From the NCBI GenBank assembly GCA_946894095.1, contig OX335653.1, forward strand, positions 19,721,001-19,785,000: DNA of 64,000 bases. Direction: 5' to 3'. Below, piece by piece: positions 44,590 to 53,290 of the stretch. Numbering within the stretch: position 1 is the stretch's first letter; each line of letters starts with the position of its first letter. Position numbers and translations under genes: made by a program. The notes under the pieces were generated by a model. It saw only the letters and a list, made by a program, of their open reading frames with translations. It made no database searches and was not told where the DNA came from. The DNA comes from Incurvaria masculella (taxonomy: Eukaryota > Arthropoda > Insecta > Lepidoptera > Incurvariidae).

Positions 44590-45205
44590 CGCCAATAACT
44601 TGCACAATGTTATGATTTTCCAGCAAAGTGTGAAACAATATATATTTTTTTCTTTTACAAATAACATTATAAAACCCATATGCTATGACCTATAAATTAT
44701 GGGTATGTACCAAGAACGTTCTAGTTGGTAACATTGACAAGTATGTATGCAAGGGCATAAAAAGCATATAACCCAATATTGTTATTGATTTGTCAGGTAT
44801 GGTCATACACATGTTTCGCGTGTACAATATTTCTTTACCTTTTACAATTAAATAAATCAAGTAAACACTGTTGGATGCAACACGTTTCTGCCAGTGTCTT
44901 TTCTAATCTCCAAATCATTTCTGGAACGTACTTTTTGAGCAGCCATGGCAGGATTTCCTGCCAACACAACTGCGGTTTTCCTATTGCAGGAAATCTTGCC
45001 AGTACGGCATGTCGGGATAGAAATAATTTGATTTCGAATACCATACGGTTTCATTTAATTTTAATGATACCATCGTTCACTCTGATGAATTTCAAATTAG
45101 TTTCGTGAAGCCAGCACTGCACATTTGGTGGCATGTTTCGCGCGCGCTCGTTGTCAAAATAAAATACTCGTATTGTAGTATCGATATAATACAATAAAAA
45201 ATAAA
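44590..45205. other. Intergenic sequence
   Basis: Overlapping ORFs on both strands (44779-45108) show no recognisable feature. No gene is called. Confidence 0.45.
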
Positions 45206-45522
45206 CTGGGGGACCCATTCAGGTAAGAGTGAGTTCGAGTTCGGGAGTGAGTTAACCTAAAAATAGCTGATATATATATATTTATTAAAATAACGGAACC
45301 GTTATTTACACTTCCAACGTATTTACGGGACAGACCAGATTTTTACCTAACTGTAATGATGTTCAAGAAGTGTGCATGGTTTTAAAATTTTGTTAAAATA
45401 TGACATTATACGATCTGCATATTAGACGTTCTGCCGTTCCCCCGAAACATTGACTGTTTAAAAAAGTGAGTTGACATATAGTGACGAATTCGAACTCACT
45501 CTTGCCCTGAATGGACCCCCTG
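45206..45522. mobile_element. TIR element carrying an ACGTATAAT-element end
   Basis: The ends are inverted over about 38 bp: CTGGGGGACCCATTCAGG at the left and CCCTGAATGGACCCCCTG at the right, followed inward by AAGAGTGAGTTCGA and its complement. 317 bp. 45371-45444 is a 74-bp segment matching 48538-48611 with two visible differences. Confidence 0.7.
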
Positions 45523-45771
45523 CTTTGGCACGTCGATGTATTGTAGGATTTGTTCTCTAATACTACTTTGATGCTTTGCTTTGATGTTGATTTTATTGAA
45601 TAGAACTTTTATTTGAAAATGAAAATGAAAATGTTTATTATTGATAATGCTTAGTTTACATAAAATTAAATTTTGGTTTTTCTAAAACTAAAAATAAGAA
45701 TTTCTTCGATTTTTAACAAACGGTTTTTTTGGAGTCACCTCTGGCTAAATACAAAGCTAAAGCTTTAGAAA

Positions 45772-46077
45772 AAACCGGCCAAGTGTGAGTCGGACTCGCA
45801 CACGAAGGGTTCCGTACCATAGTACAAGTTTTAACACAAAATATCAAGTTTTTTGAATGGGAATTTTTAATTTTTAATTTTTCCTTTTTGTTGTTACCTA
45901 CACACTCTGTGAAAATTTCAGCAGCCTACCTATTATGGTTCATGAGATACAGCCCTGTGCCAGACACACGAACGGACGCACGAACGGACGGACGGACGGC
46001 CGGACGGACGGACGAACGGACAGCAGAGGCTTGGTAATAGGGTTCCGTTTTCACAATTTGGGTACGGAACCCTAAAA
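45772..46077 (+). mobile_element. GGTTCCG dispersed repeat, long sense copy
   Basis: Starts AAAACCGGCCAAGTGTGAGT, then GACTCGCACACGAAGGGTTC. It carries an expanded GGAC/GGAC-like run at about 45972-46022 and ends GGGTACGGAACCCTAAAAA. The most complete copy in the window. Confidence 0.82.
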
Positions 46078-46490
46078 AGAGGAAAGATTTTAGCGTGACG
46101 ATTAATGAGTAGATGGTTTTATCAAAAATTCAAAAATTGCAAGGATCTAACAAGGACCTAAGATGATTGTCTGTTAAAACTTCACCACGCACCATTTCAG
46201 TTCGTTTTCACCCGTGCTGTATCACTACATTGTAGGCGTGCGAGCAACGCCATCTAGTAGCTTTTTCTCTAACTACGATACCACCATCAACGCTTACGAG
46301 ACAAACTGAACAAATTACAACTGCCAGCTATTACGCAAACCTCATTGTAGATGGCGAGTAAGCGACGATGCTTGGAACGTCGACGTCTCAGAAATTTCAT
46401 GCACGCAATCATCAGTAGATGGCGCGTCGACGGTACCAGAGTGCTGAAGCAATAATACCGAGTGTCGCGCAACTTTTGAAGTAATGCAAG
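46078..46490. other. Spacer between repeats
   Basis: Contains the motif CGCCATCTA (46243) and its inverse TAGATGGCG (46347 and 46412). No gene. Confidence 0.4.
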
Positions 46491-46846
46491 CTGAGCCCGT
46501 AGTCCCAGCTGGCACTTAAATTGGCGTTTACGGCAAACCGATCGACTGGCGTTTTCAAATGTATGGAGAAATTGAATAGCGCACGCAGTGGGCGTTAAGC
46601 GAACTAACATTTGCGAGTCCGAGTTTGATTTTGACATTTTGACGTTACCGTAAATACGTCGACGTTGTCGTTTACGCCGACTCCGCGTTTTCATACAAAT
46701 CGGAAGTCCGAGTTTGACTTTGCCAGCTTGAAGAAGTAAAACCAAAGAACATCTATAATAAAAACTTGTATAGAGTTTGACGTTTTTACGGAATTTCGAA
46801 GTTTCGTAAACGCCAGTTTAGGTGAGAACTCAGACTGACCACTCTG
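46491..46846 (+). mobile_element. TIR element with CAGAG-type ends, copy 3
   Basis: Left end CTGAGCCCGTAGTCCCAG, right end CAGACTGACCACTCTG. The interior matches copies 1 and 2. The 152-codon ORF crossing it on the minus strand is a by-product. Confidence 0.76.
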
Positions 46847-46939
46847 ATTAGTACAAAACGTATGATACAGCGTTAACGTGACCATACATCCGAAAGACAT
46901 ACAGTCAAAAAATACAGTCGAATTGAGAACCTCCTCCTT

Positions 46940-46994
46940 TTTAGGGTTCCGTACCCATACGGTGCCTATTACTACGGAACCCTATTACTAACAT
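46940..46994 (-). mobile_element. GGTTCCG repeat, terminal fragment
   Basis: TTTAGGGTTCCGTACCCATA and CGGAACCCTATTACTAAC only. It directly abuts the LINE relic. Confidence 0.65.
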
Positions 46995-47515
46995 GAATTA
47001 AAATTTCAGCCGGTAGTGAAAAACTCTGTAAAAATATTTCTGTATACGTTCCAGAGATGATGCATACTTTGCATAAAAAGGATTCCAAATCACAGACGCA
47101 TACTCCAAATGTGATCTAAGTAACTAACGTGTTGAAGAGTGTGATACAGCTGTCCGGTTTTCTGAAATCCTTTGTATTACCCATCATTTTAAATGCCTTG
47201 TTTTTTATGAATTCAATCTGCTCATCAAAGTGTAATTTAGAATTTATTATAACACCTAAGTCCTGTTTTAATTTTAACATTTTCCAGTGATTCACTACCG
47301 ATATAGTTGATGAAATTTAATTTTTTACTGATAGTAATTTTCTTGCACTTTTTTATATTCAATTTCATGTAGTAAGATTTAAGTAACAATTAAGCCGATC
47401 TACATCTTCTTGTAATTTCACACAGTCATCTGTAATTTTTATTCGCAAGGAATAATGATTTCCTTGCGAATAAAAATCGTCTGCATATAACGAAAACATT
47501 TGCGGTTCTAGTGCG
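46995..47515 (-). pseudogene. Decayed non-LTR reverse transcriptase fragment
   Basis: Read on the minus strand in shifting frames it gives LYADDF (YADD active site), DDCVKLQEDVDRLN, KLNIKKCKKITISKK, DLGVIINSKLHFDEQIEF, RSHLEYASVIWNP and SLERIQKYF, in the order of palm and thumb motifs of a LINE reverse transcriptase. Stops and frameshifts separate the blocks, so it is dead. A 43-bp palindrome sits just after the YADD codons. It is unrelated to the intact LINE at the sequence level I can judge (FADD there, YADD here) and may belong to a different jockey/I-like lineage. Confidence 0.75.
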
Positions 47516-47616
47516 TAATAGCTATAAAGTTTTCATCTTGCCATTTAACTCAATAATTATTGGATTTTCACCATACAAATCTGAAAGAGAGGCGCGGCCG
47601 GATTGGGGGAGAGCGG

Positions 47617-47735
47617 TCATATTGGATAAAAGATGGTCGAAGCGCCAACTAAAAATATTCGCGTCCTGGAATGGCACCTAATTCCTTCGGGAATGCGGTG
47701 TGTAGGGTAAATATCATGACGGTGGATGTGGTATT
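47617..47735 (+). mobile_element. SINE body fragment
   Basis: GGATAAAAGATGGTCGAAGC, CCTGGAATGGCACCTAATTC, CTTCGGGAATGCGGTG and AAATATCATGACGGTGG. An internal deletion joins the first two blocks. Confidence 0.65.
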
Positions 47736-47860
47736 TGGCAATGGGGCACGAGAGATTGATGATATTGTATGGGTTCAGCCAAAGTTTTTTATGAAAGGGG
47801 TCAGGAAAAATGGCTCCTTTGCTCCTAGAATTATATTTAAAAAAAGAATTATGTTGTTAA

Positions 47861-48869
47861 GAATGTTCCGACCCATACAATGTTTTTTTTACACAGAACA
47901 CAAAAAGTATTGCACTTAAAGGCACGAATTCGTCAAAAATATTAAATATAGGCATAGTAGTTGCAGCGGAGTCGTATTCACTACGTATAATATTCACAAC
48001 GTATAATCTTATTTTTTTCCAAAAAATTAAAACCATGCATAACGTATAATAGTCACAACGTATAATGTTATACGTTGTGCATGAGTTTAAAAATAAAATA
48101 AACTCTTTGCATCATGCAGAACGTATAATAGTCACAACGTATAATATTCCTAACATGAATTCACAAAAAAAGAAAACCATGCAGAACGTATAATATGCCA
48201 AGAAGCACTGCATAAAGCGCCTTAACAACGATACATTTAAGGCTGAAATTGCTACGAATCGATATCTGTTGAAGAGTAACAATTTGCTACAACGCTAATT
48301 GAGACGGTCGAAAAGTCGCGTGCGAGTATAATCTTTAATCTTATATCGATAAGGGCGCTTATCGTATGAAATATTTTAGGATTATATGATATACATGGTT
48401 TTCTTTTTTTGTTAAATAAAGATCATAACATTATACGTTGTGACTATTATACGTTATGCATGGAGAAATAAGTAATTTAATTTTTTGGACTTCTTCATGC
48501 ACTACGTATAAGATTATACGATCTGCCGATTATACGTTGTGCATGGTTTTAAAATTTTGTTAAAATATGACATTATACGATCTGCATATTATACGTTATG
48601 CCGTTCCCCCGTTGCGAAAACATATTCACAATTTCAGGTTTCATGGTTTTGTTGTAATTGCCGATTAGAAGTTTTACACCGTTAGATGGCGCTGTTAAAT
48701 AAAAATCGTATTTAAATAAATTGTAACAAAACCAATAATCCTGAAATTGTGAAATCGTTTTCGCTGCAAGTAATATGACTATATTAAACTTTTATTATTA
48801 ATTCGTGGCTTAAAGTGCAATACTTTTTGCGTTATGTGTGCAAACAACTTTATATGGGTCGGAACAGCC
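47861..48869. mobile_element. TTAA-flanked MITE, family 3, hosting a nested element
   Basis: TTAA at 47857-47860 and 48870-48873. The inverted ends are GAATGTTCCGACCCATA and, from the right, GGCTGTTCCGACCCATA. They continue for about 115 bp (CAAAAAGTATTGCACTTAA, TTGCAGCG). Beyond 48612 the left-arm pairing resumes (CGAAAACATATTCACAATTT against CGAAAACGATTTCACAATTT on the right). An insertion at about 47971-48611 therefore splits one long TIR. Non-coding. Confidence 0.8.
47971..48611. mobile_element. ACGTATAAT-array element, unclassified
   Basis: About 14 copies of CGTATAAT or its complement, mostly in pairs such as AACGTATAATAGTCACAACG. Direct at the left side (47984-48190) and inverted at the right side (48425-48600), around a central unique 230 bp. 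The right end GCCGTTCCCCCG is fixed by a second copy at 45371-45444, where flanking sequence diverges right after it. No ORF. It could be a foldback or Helitron-like non-autonomous element. Confidence 0.7.
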
Positions 48870-48873
48870 TTAA

Positions 48874-49563
48874 TGCTGGCTCTTAGTAAATGATTGGAAA
48901 CAAATGGTACCTACATTATCGTAAAAAAATCTCGTCGCTCGCTTAAATTTGATTGAAATCACTGGACCAAATAATATCGAATGCTTCGCTCCTGGCCATA
49001 TTTTATTTTGAATTGAATAAAATACTATTTCAGCGATTTCAAAGTGTTTGGCATGTTCAAGAGTTTTTGCCGTGCCTAAAAATACTGGAGATCACTTACT
49101 TATGAACATTTTAACCGTGTCAATGTGTTATGATAATAACATAGGGTCCTAAGTACTTTATGTTGTTACAAAATGATGTTTTACTTACGTCCTTATCAAA
49201 CTGAACGCAAACGGCTCTTTTCACGGTCTTCAGAAAACTAAAACAAAACCGTTAGTTTATCGGATCCGTCGCTCTGGGGTAATAAGTACTCTTAAAATTC
49301 AGTAATGTGGCAAAGCTAGTCGAGTATCCTCTTCATTTCAGCAGTCGACAGTCAAGATGGAGCATCCGCGACCGGCTGACCCGCCAATTAACTCGAGAGA
49401 GACAGCAGCTTCATTACCGCCCCCCCCCCCCAGGGGCCGCACCCCGCGTCCCTCGCCCCGCACCCCTCACCCTGCATCCGGCGCCCCCAAGTGCATCGAG
49501 CCTATTTATTATTTTATAGAAATGGACACAGAAGACAAACATACCCACGGAGATCGTCGATCA
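48874..49563. other. Intergenic, C-rich patch at the end
   Basis: 49420-49500 is C-rich (runs of up to 14 C) and looks like simple sequence. No gene is called. Confidence 0.45.
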
Positions 49564-50063
49564 CCGTTAGCCCAACGCCTTGCATTTTCGAAGGAATTTG
49601 GTGACATGCCAGGACCTCCTATTTATGTGAACTCATATGAGTTTGGCTACATGAAACATAAGCAGAGATGTAAGCGATGGCGGTACGCCTTAGCTTTCAC
49701 ACTGCAATCGATTTATTTAAGGTATGGCACCTATTTAGATGAACTAAAATGGCTAAGAAAACTGCCCTTTATGAGCACGGCTACGTTGAACTGGATGGAA
49801 AACATGGACAATTCTTCATTGCCGCTTCCAACATATTTTCATCCAATGCGATGGTACCAACCCGGGCGGGCTTAAAACCCTACCACCTAGTAGGGGAAGG
49901 GGACCTACAGTTTTACATGGATTCCGAACCATGGAGCAGCTCGCATTCGTGACGAAATGCACTTATCGAACTCTGAAAGAGAAAGACAGTGGTGCAAGTT
50001 GGTATTGAACCCGGGCCTCTGGTACGCTAGGCCAGTCCCCGCGCCACTAGGTTACGAGCCGCC
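49564..50063 (-). mobile_element. tRNA-headed SINE, antisense, with 133-bp interruption
   Basis: GTTAGCCCAACGCCTTGC through GACATGCCAGGACCTCC (49564-49632) is the 3' half. The body resumes at 49766 (TATGAGCACGGCTACGTTG) and runs to the head: GGTATTGAACCCGGGC (B-box complement) and CGCCACTAGGTTACGAGCC (A-box complement). 49633-49765 is foreign or a diverged second copy. Confidence 0.78.
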
Positions 50064-50074
50064 CAAGCTTCGGT

Positions 50075-50398
50075 ACAATTAGTAAAAGTAAGCGCCGCCG
50101 CCGAGCCGTGTAGACAACTGCGGTTTGTATGACAGCCACATCTGAACGTAAGCGGAGTTGAATTCTATTTAGCCTATCCTGATTCCCAGATAGTTAAACG
50201 TACGTGTACTAAGTTTCATCTAATTCGGATAAGCGGTTTAAGAGTTATGGAGGAACATACATACATACAGAACTGATTTCTAAAAATGGTCAATTTAGTA
50301 TTAGTTTCATGCATAAAGTCTACAAACGAAGTATTTTAGAAAACAAAGCAACTTACTCCATGAACACCCCTTAGAGATTTATTATTATTTATTATTAG
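50075..50398 (+). repeat. Dispersed repeat, copy 1 (partner 62518-62893)
   Basis: CGGTACAATTAGTAAAAGTA, CGCCGCCGCCGAGCCGTG, TTTAGCCTATCCTGATTCC, AAGAGTTATGGAGGAACATA and CAAAGCAACTTACTCCATGA recur in the same order at the second copy. Non-coding; could be the 3' end of a larger element. Confidence 0.75.
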
Positions 50399-51972
50399 TC
50401 ACGGGCCCTTTGTGTATTTCAAAAATAAGAAAGGACTCCTTTTAAACTGAGTTGAATGGAATGAAAACAAGGCATTTTAAAAACGAAAAAAATGGTTTTA
50501 TTTGTTACGACAGAATAATTTAAGATACCTATATTTTTTAAATCGATCACGCGGAGTATTCATTGTCATTACATCAAACATGGACCCCCAGAAGTCATGC
50601 CACGGACCTCTAAGGGATCCATAGACCCCACGTTGAGATACCGTGCAGTATATTGAGGTCCGCATCAGGTGGTAGCGGGATATCAGCCGATCCGCTTTGC
50701 ACGGCGATTGTGAAGACTTTTGGTCATTAGATCAGTTAAGGCTTGGCAGACGTGATTTATGTCTTTAGCGAAATTAACATTATTAAATAATAAAATAATT
50801 TTAAGTTCGGAGCTAGTATGTCCCGATCATGTAACTTTGTGAATGTGGTCAGATTGCTGCTCGACCACAAATCGCTTTACAGGTATAACATTTTCTACAG
50901 ATACTTATGATATGTAATTCTAATGAATGGTATCTTTCTTGCTAAACAAACCTTGCTATACTTCATTTTCTTACTATTTGAACCGATATTTTTAAGACCG
51001 CCGTGAAGGTAGCGGGTAAATATGAAGAAATGATTGCACGCCGCACTTAGAAAAATGAGAATTTGGCGTAGTGAAGAACTATCAGCTTCATGTTTTGCTT
51101 AAATTTTTCCTGAACCTTTATCAGTCTATCAGTACTTGACATGTCCATACGGACCAAACTAGCAAAATAGTCTTCAAGGCACTAACGGTTTGCTACTCCT
51201 AAACGTTATAAAATTTAAATGAAAGTTATTTTTATTTTCCAACATCAATTAACTAAAACCTTCTCATTGTGTTGCAACGTTTGTCAGACTGCGAAAATAC
51301 TGTAGGTCGAGAGATCAGTGCACTCTTAGTTACTTAAAATATCTCATAAACAGAAAAGATCTCGATGACTTCGTCAACCTTTAAATTCCAGGGGATTTGC
51401 AGCAGTATAATGCAAGCGAGCGAGTTCACACCGAGTGCAGCCGGCGCCAGCGACCGCGTTACTGGATTAACCGCATCATGATAATCTCTGAAGCCACATT
51501 CGTAACTGCTGCACTAGAACTACCTCCTCGCTCACACACTAGCCAAGTAGCCGCGCGTGAGCCTCACGACACCGCTTCTGATTCATCGGCGCTCGGTGTC
51601 ACGGGAGCCGGCGGGGTGGCGGCGGTCGCGGGGTGGCGGCGGTGAGGGAGGGAGGCAGGGGTTGTAATGAAGTGGGGATGCAATTAGCGTTTGTTGCTGT
51701 TTAATTGGGGCACTATGAATTTATTTCTAGGACCTCTGGAGGCGACCCGCACGCTTGTGGCGAGCGCAGTCCTTGAGCTCTGCCCGGCACAGTCACGTCA
51801 TTACGTCGTCCATCGCATTGAGCTTTGCTATCGATATATTGCCTTGAAGGGTACACAAAATACAACAGACAGTTGATTACCCAAACATAAACATACATCT
51901 GATGATCTGAGATGAATCGGAAGAAACTGTAGATTTTTATTAGAAAGGGCACAATGTGACAAAAGACGTTAC
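50399..51972. other. Intergenic with a GC-rich island
   Basis: 51410-51665 is GC-rich (GGCGGGGTGGCGGCGGTCGC) and is followed by CAATTAGCGTTTGTTGCTG and TTTAATTGGGGC, which contain homeodomain-type TAAT/ATTA words. It may be a regulatory region. No transcript evidence is visible. Confidence 0.35.
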
Positions 51973-52057
51973 CCTTCAGAGTGCCTGCAGCCACATCAGG
52001 TTTATTTAAGGAACCCGCAGGAATGGTAAGGCTTCTATCTCTCATAGCTTCGGCCAT
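51973..52057 (-). CDS. Candidate first coding exon, unknown gene (MAEAMRDR...)
   Basis: ATG at 52057 opens 28 codons plus one base (MAEAMRDRSLTIPAGSLNK, then PDVAAGTLK) before GTAACG, a weak donor, phase 1. Just upstream, AAATCG followed by GTAAGTAC is a strong donor-like site at about 52085. The two cannot be joined by a normal intron, so at least one reading is wrong. Confidence 0.2.
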
Positions 52058-52059
52058 GC

Positions 52060-52684
52060 AATGGAGACTCGACGTGTGTACTTACCGATTTGTCACCTGA
52101 CTCAGACGTGGATCGCAAATCATTTTCGTTTGCATAATATGAGGACCATATTCTGATTTCTGATCCTAGTTATAGTGGTCCCAACTACCGATGTTGCCAG
52201 TAAATATCATGGTGCAGTCATTTATGCCTCCTCCTCAAAATATTGATCCGAATTATTTATTGTTGAATTTGACATGAACAACCAAAACATGAATGTGGAA
52301 AAGTACAAAGAACAATTAGCAACAAGAAGCAGATACAAGAATATACTAGATCTAAGTGTCTGCCAAGTCTAAATTCAGTGTTTGCAAATCATACATAAAC
52401 ATAATTGTCTTTTTGTTTACTAGTTTAGGTTCAGCTCGGGCCAATTTGTGGTTTACATTTGCTTGGCACAGCTCCATTTACCGGATCCAAGATGTAGCTA
52501 AGAACCTTCCTCGGACTTACGAATGTTTGGAAACAAAATTACCCACTTTGGTCCAGCCGTTTTTGAGTTTTGCGCCAAGCAAAACATATAGTCATTCTTT
52601 TTTATTTTAAAGAGATCACTTATGTAATTTATGACATTATGTTTATGAACGAATAAATAACTAAATATTGTTTTAATGGAATGT
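52060..52684. other. Intergenic sequence
   Basis: No supported feature apart from the donor-like site near 52085 noted above. Confidence 0.4.
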
Positions 52685-52805
52685 CCAATAACACACATCC
52701 TCATGGTATTAGCTCCGAAGAAATTAAGTACCATGCCGGCTACATTGAACTGGATCGAACCGGATCGGATTGAACCGTACTTTCATCCAATGCGATGGTA
52801 ACAAC
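52685..52805 (-). mobile_element. SINE fragment, antisense, diverged
   Basis: CATGGTATTAGCTCCGAAGA, AATTAAGTACCATGCCGGCT and CTTTCATCCAATGCGATGGT with a GGATCGAACCGGATCGG tandem-like insertion in the middle. Confidence 0.6.
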
Positions 52806-53019
52806 CCGCTTCGCTCGCTCGTTCAACAAAGCGAACCGTAGCAGTTTAAAGTAGAAATCACGAGCGTTTAAGTTAATGTAAAAATAAAAATAGTAAGAGA
52901 TATCCGTGTCATGCAGAATTATATATCTGGGCTCGCGGCTCGAGCCACATGATCATTATTACACAAGTTTTTGGTACTATCTAATGGAGTCAGTTAATAG
53001 CTGGTTAACCGCATCTGGA

Positions 53020-53130
53020 GCCTCCGCCGCCGCCGTCCGTGCGGATGGGCGGCGGCGGCGTCTCTCCGCCCGCCCGCCGCTCTAGTCGCCGCCATCCGCC
53101 CGCCGCCAGCCCTCCGCCGCTCCCACCCAG
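53020..53130. promoter_or_regulatory. GC-rich island upstream of a candidate exon
   Basis: About 110 bp of CCGCCG/CGGCGG-type sequence in an AT-rich setting, about 100 bp before the ATG of the 53226 candidate exon. Could be promoter or 5' UTR. Assignment is inference from composition only. Confidence 0.3.
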
Positions 53131-53225
53131 AAAGGAACTTTTGAGTAGACTCAACCAAACCGTTTTTAATTAACTTAGTTCGCGGAAAGAGTATTGGTGT
53201 TAATACGTACAAATTAATCAGGAAG

Positions 53226-53290
53226 ATGAACGGGATTCTCTTCAATCAAGTTAAAATGGAATTGGAAGACGCAATTATTGACCGCAAAAA
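53226..53290 (+). CDS. Candidate first coding exon, unknown gene (MNGILFNQVKMELEDAIIDRK)
   Basis: ATG at 53226 opens 21 codons plus two bases, reading MNGILFNQVKMELEDAII then DRK, followed by GTATGT, a good insect splice donor. Without splicing the frame closes at 53333 after 35 codons, so a small peptide is an alternative. The amphipathic acidic/basic pattern looks protein-like, but nothing identifies the family. Confidence 0.3.

Noticed and set aside
45960..46025. CRISPR-like short repeats
   Set aside because: The GGAC runs are a microsatellite inside the GGTTCCG repeat. There are no spacer-repeat arrays, and the genome is eukaryotic.
46287..46745. 152-codon minus-strand ORF
   Set aside because: It runs through a TIR element (46491-46846) that exists in two other copies where the frame is not kept.
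49357..49875. 172-codon ORF with proline-rich start
   Set aside because: It crosses a C-rich simple-sequence patch and an antisense SINE, so it is not a gene.
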